Assembly (NCBI GenBank): GCA_963675135.1
Contig: OY776130.1
Location: 62,530,867-62,594,866 of the forward strand
Length of the DNA: 64,000 bases
Direction: 5' to 3'
Source of the DNA: Galeopsis tetrahit
Taxonomy: Eukaryota; Streptophyta; Magnoliopsida; Lamiales; Lamiaceae
In this document: positions 1 through 14,014 of the stretch, in pieces
How positions within the stretch are numbered: the stretch's first letter is position 1
Layout of the letters: each line of letters starts with the position of its first letter
The notes under the pieces: model-generated
What the model was told of the DNA's origin: nothing
The model's database searches: none
What the model saw: only the letters and a program-made list of their open reading frames with translations
Made by a program: the position numbers and the translations under genes

Positions 1-490
1 GTGTGCGACGGGAAAGGGGGCGGGTGTGCGACGGGAAGGGGGCGACGTGTGCGAACGGCGGTGAGGAGGGGATGCGCCGTTCGCGGCCGCGAAGGAGAGG
101 TGGGAAAGGGGCAGCGGCGGCCGCAAAGGAGAGGTGGGAAAGGGATTTCGGCGGCCGCGGAGGAGATGTGGGAAATGGGCGGCGGCCGCTGCGAACGTGG
201 GAGGGCGGCGTCGCTGTCGTGTCGGCTGGGGAGGCCGGCCGCGAACGTGAGCTCGCCGGCGCCGTTTGTGGAGAAGAGTGGGCTCGCCGGCGTTTGTGGA
301 GAAGAGGAGGGAGGTGGGTGCGTCGTTTTGTGAAGTAAGAAATGAGGGGAATGGGGGGATTTAATCAGGGTTTGAAATAGAAAGGGTATTTTTGAGATTT
401 CTATGTGGGTGTCCTCAACTTACAGGTGTGTGTACTTATTCCGTGGGTGTCCTCAATAGGTTGGTGGGTGTGTATAACCGCGCTCTTTAA
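1..490. repeat. GC-rich block with short tandem repeats
   Basis: The first ~340 bases are far richer in G+C than the rest of the window. They contain about three units of ~33 bp at 83-180 built on GCGGCCGC followed by a purine-rich GGAGAGGTGGGAAAGGG-like stretch, and a second repeat at 249-304 built on GCTCGCCGGCG and TTTGTGGAGAAGA. At 405-490 a GGGTGTCCTCAA motif occurs twice. Two overlapping open frames run through the GC-rich part, but they are repetitive and resemble no protein I know. It could be the end of a transposon with GC-rich internal sequence, or a CpG-rich regulatory region of a gene left of the window. Confidence 0.5.
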
Positions 491-707
491 TCATACATAT
501 TTTTTTGTATTGTTTTATAAATTTAAAATTCATGCAAATCAACTTTAAATCCACTCTCTTATTACTCTTGACGCACCCAAGATGTGATTGGAAACTTATA
601 ACGAGACAGAAGGAAAAAAAAAATGTTTATATGTAATATGACTGAAAACTTGTGGATCATTGCATCCGTTTCAATATGGACAATATACTTTTTGTGTTTC
701 TAATATA

Positions 708-870
708 CTCCCTCCGTTCCGATAAAAGTTACCTATGAGCTTTAAATATCGCGATTAAAAAATATGATAGAATAAGTAGATGTATTAAAAATTACAGAGT
801 ATATGATTAAAAAAGAGAAGAATATATTAAAAGAATGAATAGATTTTTTCATTGAAACAAATGAAAAAAG
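708..870. mobile_element. Stowaway-like MITE, right end degraded
   Basis: After a TA dinucleotide (706-707) comes CTCCCTCCGTTCC, the consensus terminal inverted repeat of Stowaway-type MITEs. The following ~100 bp (CTATGAGCTTT, then a run around AAAAAATATGATAGAATAAG) matches the element at 57,288-57,439, so the two are family members. The right terminal repeat is not recognisable; the end is placed by alignment to the other copy. Confidence 0.5.
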
Positions 871-1028
871 AAAGCTGAATAATTTTCACTAAGATGAGAA
901 AATAGATTTTATTGATGTTCATTGTGTCGTTGTAACATATTTTATTAGATAATTAATATAAATATATAAATTAATTGATTTCACACCTTTCTAAAAATTT
1001 GGACTTTTAAATAAGATGAGAGTACTCA

Positions 1029-1286
1029 CGCTGTTTGGGATGTTAGGGGTCGATACGAGGTTACCATTGCGTAATGATGTTGAATAATTTTGCCTGCTAT
1101 CCTTATAAGCATTTTCTTGACTAGTTGAAAGAAAGTTTTTTGAATCAATTTTCTTTATCATTTGTCAATGAATTTGATTTATATACGTAGGATGAACTGA
1201 GGGACTCTTTTTGCAAACACCTTCCAAATGCTATGAACGCTGCTGAGATAGGCTTCGACTTCACTCTCTCCATCAACGTCACTTGT
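1029..1286 (+). pseudogene. Fragment of an ARF GTPase gene, inverted relative to the intact gene
   Basis: Two stretches match coding exons of the intact ARF gene lying 0.4-4 kb away on the other strand. Bases ~1029-1063 match the end of exon 2 (WDVGGQDK region; the first G codon is mutated) and are followed by a GT as in the real donor. Bases 1191-1286 match exon 4, preceded by an AG acceptor (TACGTAG) and followed by GTAC as in the intact gene. About 20 bases of exon 4, covering the NKQD guanine-specificity motif, are deleted, and exon 3 is missing. Retained splice-site context means this is an unprocessed duplicate, not a retrocopy. It cannot encode a GTPase. Confidence 0.75.
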
Positions 1287-1712
1287 ACTCTCTCTCACGT
1301 TTTAGTGATTTTAAGAAAAATAATATGTAAATCGAACATAAAAATATTGTTTTCAAAAAGAGGATTCTCGTGAATCTAACTTCTAACAAGTCTACCAAGT
1401 GTTCACTCATGATCAAGAGCAAAAGTACGCTTGATTTGAATTGATTTTTGGATGAAAACTGTAACAAATTTCGGGCGATTGTAAGTAAAGTGAATATGAA
1501 TCTTATTTATATATTCATCCCAACCAACATGGAGAGGGAAAATTATAGTCGTAGAAATTTCAAGTATTGAGATCCATAACATAATTGCAGATATTACAGG
1601 AATAAGTAAGTACTCGGTGTAGAAAATATGACAAAACACACAATAGAAGAGGGATCAAAATTCAGCTCACAAAATGGTTGTTTACGAAACTAACATTCAT
1701 CCAGCTCTTATC

Positions 1713-4105
<2,393 letters not shown>

Positions 4106-5000
4106 TTTTCTGCATAATAATTCAGGACTCAGGAATCAAATCATCAATTGTATATTGTAGTTTATTGTTTTCCATTTCAATTTTCAAAGACAATTTAAAT
4201 TCAGTTTATATCATGATGGCCAGGCATTTAAATTACTACCAAAAATCAATGAATTACAAAACCAGAATTGCAGAAAAACTTTGCAACATCTCTTTTGAAG
4301 CATCAAGCAACAGGTTTTTTTTTCAAGAAAATAATCAAGCCCTTGGAGATTTGGCTTCACATTCAACTTTAATTCCCAATTATATATTTGACAAAGATTC
4401 AGATCTTTATTCATAATCTACCAAAATTTCTCGAACGAGTATCAAGCATACAACAAATTGCAAAAATATCTCAGCAGAATTCAATCATATAGATACTGAA
4501 AATAAGAATATTACTTACGAGCTTCAAATCGCGATAATCATAATAGGTTTTAAAATCTAAATAAATCAGGCCACAAATTGATGAAACGCGAAAACAAACA
4601 GAAACTACAAATATTTTTAAAAATAATCAATCAATAGCATGTAATCAATCAAGATTCAATTGAATTGGATTAAAAGAAGGCAGATCCATCCAGTATTCGC
4701 CGAAACGATGTACCAGGAAAATTAGATAGATCAGAAATTACAGCACGTCCGCCTTCAAACAAACATTAGCACATTCGAATTCAAGAAATGAGATCTAATA
4801 TGAATCGGTAATCAGCGAATAAATTGGTAAACATCAAAAGAAAACGTACATGAAGAATGGTTATATACAAGATTGAAAGGAGAGAAAAAGCATACAAAAT
4901 GCCTGGTGAGGAAGAAACGAGAGAAAGGGCAGATCTTTGTCAGAATGGGTGCCCTTGATTCAAAATACAACGCTACGATCTGCATCCATCTATATATTTT
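4106..5000 (-). promoter_or_regulatory. Likely 5'-UTR intron, first non-coding exon and promoter of the ARF gene
   Basis: Upstream of the ARF ATG (minus strand) the sequence reads TTATGCAG then AAAA and ATG, a good 3' splice site in the 5' UTR. Around 4880-4985 (minus strand) is a CT-rich stretch with CTCTCGTTTCTTCC, typical of the transcribed leader of plant housekeeping genes. No other gene is seen between. I infer a non-coding first exon near 4.9 kb and a leader intron of ~750 bp; the exact donor and transcription start are not determined. Short frames inside this span are not supported as genes. Confidence 0.5.
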
Positions 5001-6234
5001 TAGATATTTAATATTTTACTTTTTTTGGTATTTTTCTTAATTTATCTCTCATTATATTAAATTTAATACTAGTATTATACTCGAATCACTCACGTGGGTT
5101 GCTAATTACGTGGGAGGATTAAAAATTTAATGACTGTATTAAATTTTATGGGTATTTATAATTTATGTTTTTTTATGTTGTCATGATATTTTGAAATAAA
5201 TTTTTTATTCTTAAAATTAGAAAAATTAATTATTAAACCCCAATAGGTTAATAGAGTGTGTTTTTTTTTTTTACCTCATGTTAATAAATTTAACTACTGC
5301 ATTTCATGTTAATAGAGTGTGTTTTTTTATGTTGTCATGATATTTTGAAATAAATTTAACTACTGCATTTCATGTTAATAGAGTGTGTGTTTTTTTTTTT
5401 TCAATTTTGAAAAGGAAAATAAATGTATATTAGTAAAAAATATTTTAAGAGTATTTGTATGCATATGTACTTGAGGGGTATAAATGCATTAAATAATACT
5501 TTAAGAAATTATTTGCACCTGGAGTAATATTTCAGGCCTAAAAATACTTTTCCCTTTACAATTTTATATGTTGGGTGTATGGTAGTTCATTTCATTCACA
5601 TGTAACACGATTATAAAGAAAAAAAAAGGTGTTTATTCTAATGAGGTGATTCCAAAATAATGACAACACTCTATCTTGAAGAAACCCGACAAAGGCTCAC
5701 GTTTGATTGGGACAGGTGCATCATAATTGTAAACATCGAACACTGTTACATTATCGATGAGTTGAACGCTATCGCTTCAGAGATTTTCACTGTTGATTTT
5801 TTGTCAATTTTATGTATTTTGTCGTCTTATATAAGATAAGGTGGGATAGTGTTTTATATCCACCATGATTTATGTGCCCTTTTAGGGAGGTGTGATTCAA
5901 TTTTTTTTTTTTTTTAATGAATGATTTTCATTTCTCACTTTAATCCATGTTCATTACAGTATTTATTTTTTATCATTATATTATATTTAAACATCTTTAT
6001 GAATCTATAATTCAAGATGGACACAACAAGAACAACAATCCAAATTAACAATTTGAATTAGGTGTATAATGATTCAAGTATTCATAAGTATCCTTTCAAA
6101 AAAAAAAGAGTGTTTGTAATGATAAGTTACTCCATTTAATAATTATTCCCTTATACAATAACACACATATGCAATATAAGCTATGTGTACATTGAATCAA
6201 AAAATGAATACGAAAAATAAAAGAAATTTGTAAA
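5001..6234. other. AT-rich intergenic DNA with short local duplications
   Basis: No gene seen. Between 5171 and 5400 a phrase of ~30 bp (TTATGTTGTCATGATATTTT) occurs twice and TTAATAGAGTGTGTTTTTT three times, so this stretch has been locally duplicated. Poly-T and poly-A runs are frequent. Confidence 0.6.
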
Positions 6235-6579
6235 TCAATTCAAGGATTTCTTAATAAAATCCTCGAACTCTTCTGATTTCGCGATTTGGGGTATGAATAC
6301 CCCCGTCCCAATAGTACAAGTTGCAATCGGATAATAATACGAGGGTGGATTGGGTCTCGTACAGTACCATTTTTCACAAACTGGCCTATTGTAGTAGCTT
6401 ATTCTTCTTCCATGCCATATTGCATTGAAATTCTTCTTAACAGCAGTAGTTTTGTGAGGTGGTTTCACTTGATCTTCAGAATTGTTGATTAATTCAACCA
6501 TCTGCTTTTCCAATTCTAAGTAAAAGCTGTCGTCTTCATATTTTTCATTATTGTTGTTGTTTGATTTCACCACGTCCAT
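6235..6579 (-). CDS. Small single-exon hypothetical protein, 114 aa
   Basis: An uninterrupted 114-codon frame with ATG at 6579 and TGA at 6235. The protein starts MDVVKSN with a five-Asn run, then an acidic helix-like part (residues ~15-36) and a basic, aromatic middle (WHGRR, SYYNRP). It ends with a Pro/Tyr-rich segment leading into GTGVFIPQ (about residues 92-99) and an acidic tail. I see no signal peptide or membrane segment. A GT-G-V-F-(I/L)-P motif after a Tyr/Pro-rich stretch resembles a family of uncharacterised plant proteins, but that is recollection, not a search result. A TATA element ~55 bp upstream of the ATG supports a real gene. Function unknown. Confidence 0.7.
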   Translation of the reverse strand: MDVVKSNNNNNEKYEDDSFYLELEKQMVELINNSEDQVKPPHKTTAVKKNFNAIWHGRRISYYNRPVCEKWYCTRPNPPSYYYPIATCTIGTGVFIPQIAKSEEFEDFIKKSLN

Positions 6580-6629
6580 TTTGGATATTTTTTGTTGAAT
6601 TGGTTTGAGAGTTGAGGTTTATGGTGCTA

Positions 6630-6642
6630 AATATATAGAAGA
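6630..6642 (-). promoter_or_regulatory. TATA box of the 114-aa gene
   Basis: On the minus strand the sequence CTATATATTTAG lies about 55 bp 5' of the ATG at 6579, the spacing expected for a TATA box with a ~25-nt leader. Confidence 0.55.
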
Positions 6643-6644
6643 AA

Positions 6645-7966
6645 ACCAAATCAAGAATGTGAATCATCATATTTAATTTTATTTACCTTTTAGGATATAG
6701 ATACATAGGTGCGATGAATTTTCATAAAATACATAGAATTAATTTGAATAATTAGGGATTAATTAATTACAAATTAGTGATGAATGGACTGAGTTCTAGA
6801 CTCCCCGGATGATACATGCACATAGCTCCAAAATATAAATGAACAAGCTAGTCTTGTATTAAACGATCTTAGTCTCACGACGTTCTATTTTAATATTTCA
6901 ATAATATTTTCTATAATATAGTATATGATATGATTCCGTCATAAAGAATATGAACTAATTTAATCCCAATTGAAAAAAAAATACATACAAAAAGAACACT
7001 AGTTAAAGAGAACTATATGATCCTCAATGATAAAAGTAGGGGATAAAAATATTTCTAATTTTGTAAATAAATATTACAATTATTTAAAATTTTAATTCAG
7101 ATTTTGTTAGAATTTTATATAAAAGTTTTATTTAGTATTTATTAAAATAAATGAATATTGGTAAAAAAAAATACAAATACTTTATTCTTCACCCTACATT
7201 GCTACGTACATTGGCAAATAATAAAATTGTATATCACTGTTAATTCATATGTACAATAATATTTTTAAAAAAAAATCACTTAAATTCAGGTTTTTAGAAA
7301 TTTTTGCCTCTCCAATTATTGGGCCACAAAAATTCTTCATGAAATTTAACACAAGATAATCATATGTGCACCCTATTATTCAAAAATTAGTTCCTAGATA
7401 TTCAAATGTATATATTGTCTTCTTTCTTATCTTGAAATTATAAAAGATGAGGAGTTTGTTGTTTAAAAAGACATTAAAAACATACGTGACACTTTTACAA
7501 AAAATACGTAATTTTCATATTTAAAAACATGTAAAAAATTACGCTTTCTAAATTTCATGTAAGACTTCCCCATACATTAAAAAAAAAAAGCTAAATATAC
7601 AATAAATATAAAATTTGACAAAAACAATAAATCATTCTTAAAACTATTTCCCTAAAACATGTTTATATCATTATTTTTTCCATAACCTTCCCTCTTTTTC
7701 GATGTATTCTTTTTTAATTGACCATCATTCTCTTTTAAAAAAGTTTTTTTTTTCTTTTCAGTTTAATATTAATAAATAACTCCTATGTTAAATGTGCAAA
7801 TAGTAAATGTTCAATTCAGTATGAAACGAAGGGAGTAATAAATTAGTAATAGAATTTGACAAAAACAAAAAGAAACCATCGACTTTGATTATCATGATGA
7901 AGATCAAACTCCGTAGGTAGGATTCTCTCTACTACAACATTTTTTCTTCAGAGAATTGAAAGTGTT
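6645..7966. other. Intergenic, very AT-rich; nothing recognised
   Basis: No open frame with family-like content and no clear terminal repeats. Several runs of A or T, and the short phrase GAAACGAAGGGAGTA at ~7822, could be the worn right end of a Stowaway-type MITE whose left end I could not find. The 3' end of the transporter transcript (poly-A signals) should fall at its right border. Confidence 0.5.
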
Positions 7967-10900
7967 TTAATTCTCTTGTAACTTGACTGAATATTTGTTG
8001 GGAGACGTAGATTCATATGGTGGTGAAAGAGATTCTAAGTCAAAAACTTTAATGGGAGTAGCCTTCTCCTTGCATTCTTCCTCATCAAAGTGATGATCAA
8101 TTGTAACATTGCTCATTTCTTTCTTCTTACCCCATAGTACTGCATAAAGTCCCAATACTATCATTACCGATCCCCCAATCCTACAAATAAACGATAGTGT
8201 TAGTTTTATACGAGACAGTCACATGAAAACAACGAGAATGTAACAAGTATTGGAGGTACGTACGTTCCAACGTAGAGCTTTTCGTCAAGTAAAGCCCAGC
8301 TGAGGATAGCTACAATAACTAGTAGCAAGGGACTAAACACTGAAACGTATAGAGGGCCTTTCCTCTCTATGCACCATGACATTAGGCAAAATGCTAGTGC
8401 AGAACACACTACTCCCTGCACTTGTACAAAACTCATAATAATTAACCATCACACATATATAATGTGATGAAATATAGAAATAATTTTGAAAATATATATC
8501 AAAATTAGTACCGAGTAAATGCTCGAGACGAGCCTGATGCTCTGGTTGAGTGACCAAGCCGATAAATCGTGGTCGATTGCGAAGCCGACGATCACACATT
8601 GGACACTTGACATTAGGCACATTAGTGCTGAGCTCGAGTATGGAGCATTGTATGTCTTGCTTACTCTTGCCTACAAGAAGGAATTAATTATATATGTTCA
8701 ATTTCACTATTTAGGAAATATTATTATTAATTACTAAAGTATCTAGGTTAACACACATGAATGATCATATCAATTTAACTAGGTCATTTCTCAATTGTAC
8801 ATCAATCATGCCACAACTATAAGTACAAACACACATCATGATTTTTTATTTTTTTTTAAAAGGCCAAATTTAGTCACTCGCTATAGTAAAAGAATTAAGG
8901 TGGAAACAACATATCTATTTAAGAATGAATTTATGATTGGGTCAAATCCAACTATTCAATACTCGATGGAAACCAAAATATTCGATGGAAACCAAAATAT
9001 TCGCTCTTAAATCTTTGTCTTCTTCACTTGACTCGATCCAAACTCGACCCGTTGGACCTACAAAAATCATGTCAGGGAAGGGCTCAGACATAAGAACTTC
9101 GACACTCAAATCAGTTCTGACCTCATCATATCGTTTCATAGTTCTTCTCTTTACATGTTCTCGACATATGTTCTTACACTATGAAACGATATGATGAGGT
9201 AGGAACTCATTTGAACGTCGAAGTCCGTACTCTGGCCCCTTCCAAAAATGGTTTTGCACGGTCATGTTTGAACCGGACCTAGTGGAGAAGATGAAAATTT
9301 TAAAAGGGATGTTTTGGTCCATGTCTTTCCTTAACTTAAGATCGTTCAATTAAAACTTGTTTGAGTTCAGTTTATCAACTCTATAGGTAACAAAAATAAA
9401 ATAACAAAGTACTTTAGTTCGATTAAAGCTAGTTAAACCTCGACTCGATAACACAAGATTTGTAGTGGGGTTGGGTTAGCTTACTTGGATGATAAACCAA
9501 ATGGCCCAAGTAACGGAGCTTAGAATGACGAGAAGTGGCCCCAAAACCAAGTTCACATGCCCAATCGAACTCTTGGTTCCTGTCTTTTCTGCGTACTTCC
9601 ATTGAATACGAGATTCACCTATGTCCACAATATGTCCATGGTAAAATGACAATAATAGGGCTCCCCCCACACATAGTATTGTGCCCAATACTTTTGCCTG
9701 CCCTCCCCGGCTCTTCAAACCCACCTTTTCTAATCTGTCATACATAAATAATAGTTTAGTATATAAAGTGTCATTGTTTAACGTACAAAGTGTCACCGTT
9801 TAGTGATTTTAAGACCGTGTCTTACCCGAAGGGAACGGCTATGATAAAAGTGACGGCCGGAAGAGTATTGGACAATGCACAAGCAATGGTTGGAGTAGAA
9901 TTCTTGAGTCCCACAAAATATGTGATCTGATTTAATGTCACCCTGCAGTTCATATAATTGGTAATTAATTTAATTAATTTCCAGAAAAGCTTGGAATTTT
10001 TGTAATTATTTTGTATAAGCGTAGAATTATTTTTAACGACTTACCCAAATACCGAACATAAGAAAATCTGGAAAAAGATGGATAGTGTCATTTTAGGCCG
10101 CGTTTTCCTGCACAAATATTTTGTTTCAGTAAGAAGCCCATCATTATGTGTAAAGATGAAATTGGAAAAAAAAAATTAATTCAGAAAGAATGCTAATTAT
10201 GTCCTATTTTATAAAAAATAATAAAAATTGCATGTTCAATTTTAATGGGAAAAGAACGAATAAGGTGTGTCAAATGAAAAGGGGGCCTAACTACAAAGGG
10301 TAAAATTAAATTAAATTAAATCAATCGAGAAATCAGAAATAGGTTGCTAGCAGCTCATTCATAAGTTAGTACTCCTGATTTTAGGCAAATAGTTATTTTT
10401 AGTAGGTAGGTTTGCTCAATTTGCTTTCACAACACTCAACTTTTCCAAATTAAATTTAATGTGTTAAACTTTTTTAATTCAATAATTTGATCGACTACAA
10501 TGGGTTAATAATCGAATTTGAAAGTTAGCACAATCAAATTAAAACCAAAATAAAATTCACTTTAATTCAAAATCGACTACTAACTGATTGTACCCCTAAT
10601 CAAAGGAAATAAGTATTAAAATTTTATTTTAAAGTTAACATGATAAAATTCAATCTAAAAGAATGTGCATCGAATGTAAACATGAGCAAACTTATTATAT
10701 ATTCTTACATTTATTTCACAATCTTTCCACCCTTGCATGTCACTATAAAATTACCCTATTTCATTTTTTTTTAATTTTTTAATTTTTTTGAAAATTACGT
10801 ATATTTTAAACTTAATTACTTCTTTCATTTTTCTTTCGTCTTTACTATCAAATCTTTTTTTTTTTTATGAAAGAAAAAATCTCAATATTAGTGTTTATTT

Positions 10901-12052
10901 ATTGTGCATATTGTAATACTTTTAAATACTCTTATTTTTTTCTTAAAATATGAGCACATTTATTTTGGACAGGGGAAAATGCATCAGCATAGACTGTCGT
11001 AATAATTAATAGTCCATATTTATGGAATAAAAATGCTAGAAATGGAGTGTTACTACACGCATAAACACACACACATATATATACATATACATATAACTAT
11101 ATAAGCATTAGAAAGGCTCACGACAAATGTTTAATGAGGTGTTGTTCATGTGACATAAACACCTCTCCATATTTAGTGTCTCTGGCACATAAAATGTTTC
11201 CTAACTGAATTTAGCCACCTCCACCCTACGCATGCATATTTTTGTACATATATACGTAGCTACAATATTTCTTTTTAATTAAATAATTCTTATTTTTAAT
11301 TATTGTTTTTACTGATTTACTATAGTCAAATATGTTCTCGATCACCTCTCAGTTTTAAATATTTCGACAAAATTAAGCTGCATACATCCATCACCATCAA
11401 TACCATCCCGTTTAAAATATTACACGTTTACTAATATCCTCTTTTTACATATATATTTTTTTAATGAAACAATACTTTGTTTTCCCATTATTTTAACCTT
11501 TATGTCTCTACTCGTTTTTCATGAAAAATACTGATATCTAGATAGGACAAAAATGAAAAGGAAAAAACAATGATTTCGTGTTAGATATGGACATGGTAAG
11601 TGTTCTATCTTTTTGGAAAATAGAAAACTAATTTATTGTTGTAGGTGGGATACTGTATTAGGTTTTGATGAAAATATTAATTAATGTTAAAGAAGCCTCT
11701 CCAACAAATTAACATCTGCATGCACCTATTAAAATTGATTGAAATGAAAAATAAATAAATATTACCTCTCGATGAAATAAGCCAAAGGAGCAATACAAAG
11801 AGTGGCGAAAAGTTGGCGATATGCGACATGCACGAAGGGGTTCATTCCGGAATCCATGGCAAGCTTCGATATAATGTTCATACCTGACACAACGAAATAA
11901 GATAGCTAACGTGATTAAAACATCACTGTTTGAATGAATCAATGAGATCGTGAATTCAAGTCAATAAAATTGTGAAAAGAAAAAATGTGCATACCTCCAT
12001 AACCTATTTGCACCACCACCATGTTCACAAAAGCCACCAAATCTCCCCCCAT
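7967..12052 (-). CDS. WAT1-related (UMAMIT/EamA-type) transporter, eight exons
   Basis: Integral membrane transporter of the plant drug/metabolite transporter (EamA) superfamily. Characterised WAT1/UMAMIT members move auxin or amino acids at the tonoplast or plasma membrane; the substrate here is unknown. Exons on the minus strand: 12052-11995, 11883-11766, 10107-10045, 9942-9826, 9734-9485, 8670-8512, 8415-8264, 8180-7967. All junctions are GT-AG and phases agree, giving 376 aa, typical for the family. Family signatures: start [15 protein letters not shown], then [64 protein letters not shown], and LLDEKLYVG with [14 protein letters not shown] [12 protein letters not shown], followed by a hydrophilic C-terminal tail. 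Ten hydrophobic segments fit the EamA duplication. The 1.66-kb second intron and an intron carrying a foldback element enlarge the gene. It looks intact. Confidence 0.95.
8975..9320. mobile_element. Foldback (long inverted repeat) element in a transporter intron
   Basis: A perfect ~23-bp inverted repeat (GACCTCATCATATCGTTTCA and its complement, cores at 9119-9144 and 9178-9201) is the centre of a much longer imperfect one: ~9000-9144 pairs with ~9178-9310 over most of its length, with a ~35-nt loop. It lies in the intron between exons 5 and 6 of the transporter. No target duplication could be fixed, so superfamily is unassigned. In RNA it would form a long hairpin. Confidence 0.65.
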
Positions 12053-12142
12053 TTTTTTTTTTTTATTTTGGAGGAGAGAAATTATGTTACAACTTATAAA
12101 TGTTGTTAAATAAATTATGAGAATGTGTTGTTAATTTGTGTG

Positions 12143-12150
12143 TATATATA
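12143..12150 (-). promoter_or_regulatory. TATA box of the WAT1-related gene
   Basis: TATATATA read on the minus strand within CTCTATATATACAC, ~91 bp 5' of the ATG at 12,052. It is followed by a short leader; the position is suitable for the core promoter of the transporter. Confidence 0.6.
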
Positions 12151-12189
12151 GAGAGAAAGAGTGAGGATGAAGAAGAGTGGGGTAACGTT

Positions 12190-12579
12190 TTTTGTTGTGC
12201 AGGGTGATTCACGCATTCCCATTGTTTCTATTAAAGCTACTTTCTGTTAAGTTTATTGTTTGCCAGCTTTTAATTTGCTTTCCAACAATAATAACACTTA
12301 TAAATAAATTCAATAAACAAAAAAAAAAATGAAGTTGCTTGTAGTAACCAAATTGAGCAATTCCATACTCTGCAGCAATTCCTTCCTTATAAGTATAATA
12401 ACAGCAATATATTGGATAATAAAATAAAATTAATTAATTAAGATTCCATAAAATCTGTATGCTCCATCCATTCAAATTCATTTATCTCTATATCTCCTGA
12501 TACAAATTTTAATGAATATTAATTTTAATGAATATTGATTAATTTATATATAAAGTAGATAAGTTGGAAGTACGTATTA
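12190..12579. other. Promoter-side intergenic DNA; nothing further recognised
   Basis: AT-rich sequence upstream of the transporter gene, without open frames of note or recognisable transposon ends. Confidence 0.5.
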
Positions 12580-12665
12580 CACTACAAAAAACTTGTGACA
12601 TACCGAGGACGTTAGCGAGGGATTTGAATATTCTCTCGCTAAATTGTCGAGAGGTTTTGAAAACC
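12580..12665 (+). mobile_element. CACTA-like transposon terminus, no partner found
   Basis: The sequence starts CACTACAAAAAACTTGTGAC, matching the CACTACAARAAAA terminal repeat of En/Spm-type elements. It is followed by short subterminal motifs repeated in both orientations (TAGCGAGG, TCTCGCTAAATTGTCGAGAG, TTGTCGAGCG), a hallmark of the superfamily. I found no matching right terminus within the next kilobase, so this is a truncated end or the other terminus is too degraded. Confidence 0.4.
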
Positions 12666-13464
12666 CTCACTAATTTGTCGAGCGAATAAAGTGATTGTTT
12701 ATGAATAAAATTAATGATAATTTGAATAAATAAGTGAAGATTTAATGGTGAAGATAAGGTTGTGTGAATAATATTTTAAGTGTGACACACATTTTTAAGG
12801 AAAAAGAGTGTAATGAATAGGGTTTTGAGGATTACTTTTGTAACTTTTTTTTTTTTTTGAATAAAGTAAATAAAAAGTTAGATTGGGTGTAAATTTGATT
12901 TTCAAAAGTAATTATATATGGATAATATGTGTATATATTGAGGATGGATTAAGAAAAATATTATTTTTAGTGTGCAAATTAATATGTGAAAGAATTCAGA
13001 ATTCTTTTTTATCTAAAAGTCTAAAATTGTAGAGATCGATGTGAATAATTAATTGTTGTATATTAATTAATTCCTAATGATATGAGATATATTTAAATAT
13101 GACACACATGTAAATTTTTATATAATTAACAGAAGGAGAATATTTTTAAAAAATAAATTTGGAAGGGGAGTAGAATACCGAGCCCGTAATAAAGGTGGTG
13201 AGTCACTGAGTTGGATTGGAAATTGGAATAAATTAAAGGTGTATTTAATTTATAGTAGTGGGGGTAGCTGAATAATGAATTAATGCTATAATGTGTAGTA
13301 CGTATTTAAGTTCTGCCCTGAACAAGATTCAGGTGTCGGCTAATTATTAATTTACTTGAAATATTGCCTGTTTCGAGGGTTTTAATAGACTACTGCTGCA
13401 TAGTTTACCATAGCAGCAACGCCACGAAGACCTTGTTTAAAGATGTGAGAGAAAAAGAAATATA
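12666..13464. other. AT-rich intergenic DNA; nothing recognised
   Basis: No gene and no clear repeat ends; possibly the decayed interior of the CACTA-like element that begins at 12,580. Confidence 0.4.
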
Positions 13465-13477
13465 CTCCCGTTGCATC

Positions 13478-13922
13478 TTGTGACGGATCTAGAATTATGA
13501 ATTTAGGGTACGATATAAATATTCTAAATGTGTGAATTGTAAATATCACGGCAAAATATGAACAAAAAAAAAGTTTAGATGGCTTAATAACGTACTTGTA
13601 ATTTTTATTAGATTTTTTTAATATAAAAATAAGGGTTTAATTAAATGACTTAATAACAAAATATGAAAAATAAGATATATGTATAAACGTTCATTTTTTT
13701 ACAAATGATGGATTTAAAATAGTAAGACGGAAGGAATATAAAATAAGTTCAAAACACTTAAATGAACTTAAAAGATAAATGTATTGAACTTTTGATAATC
13801 TTTCACCCATTTATTATTATAAAATTATTTTTATACATAATATTTAAAAAAAAAAAAAAAACATAAATTTTTGTGATTGGGGTACATCTGTACCCCCATG
13901 TATCCTTCTAGGTCCGCCACTG
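13478..13922. mobile_element. Non-autonomous hAT-type element, 445 bp
   Basis: Ends: left TTGTGACGGATCTAGAA, right complement CAGTGGCGGACCTAGAA. It is flanked by 8-bp duplications GTTGCATC (13,470-13,477) and GTTGCACC (13,923-13,930), one mismatch. Eight-bp target duplications and a YAGTGGCGGA-type end indicate the hAT superfamily. The interior is AT-rich without coding capacity. Confidence 0.75.
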
Positions 13923-14014
13923 GTTGCACCACTTTACGGGCACACAAATTAAGAAAAATGTGTAATTAGTGGATTGTTGAAGAATAATTTTGTAAACTTT
14001 TATAAATAAAGTAA

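Noticed and set aside
13478..13930. Stowaway MITE starting TACTCCCGTTGC and ending here
   Set aside because: The 8-bp duplication and the GTGGCGGA-type ends show that this interval is a hAT insertion; the CTCCCG start belongs to the surrounding element.
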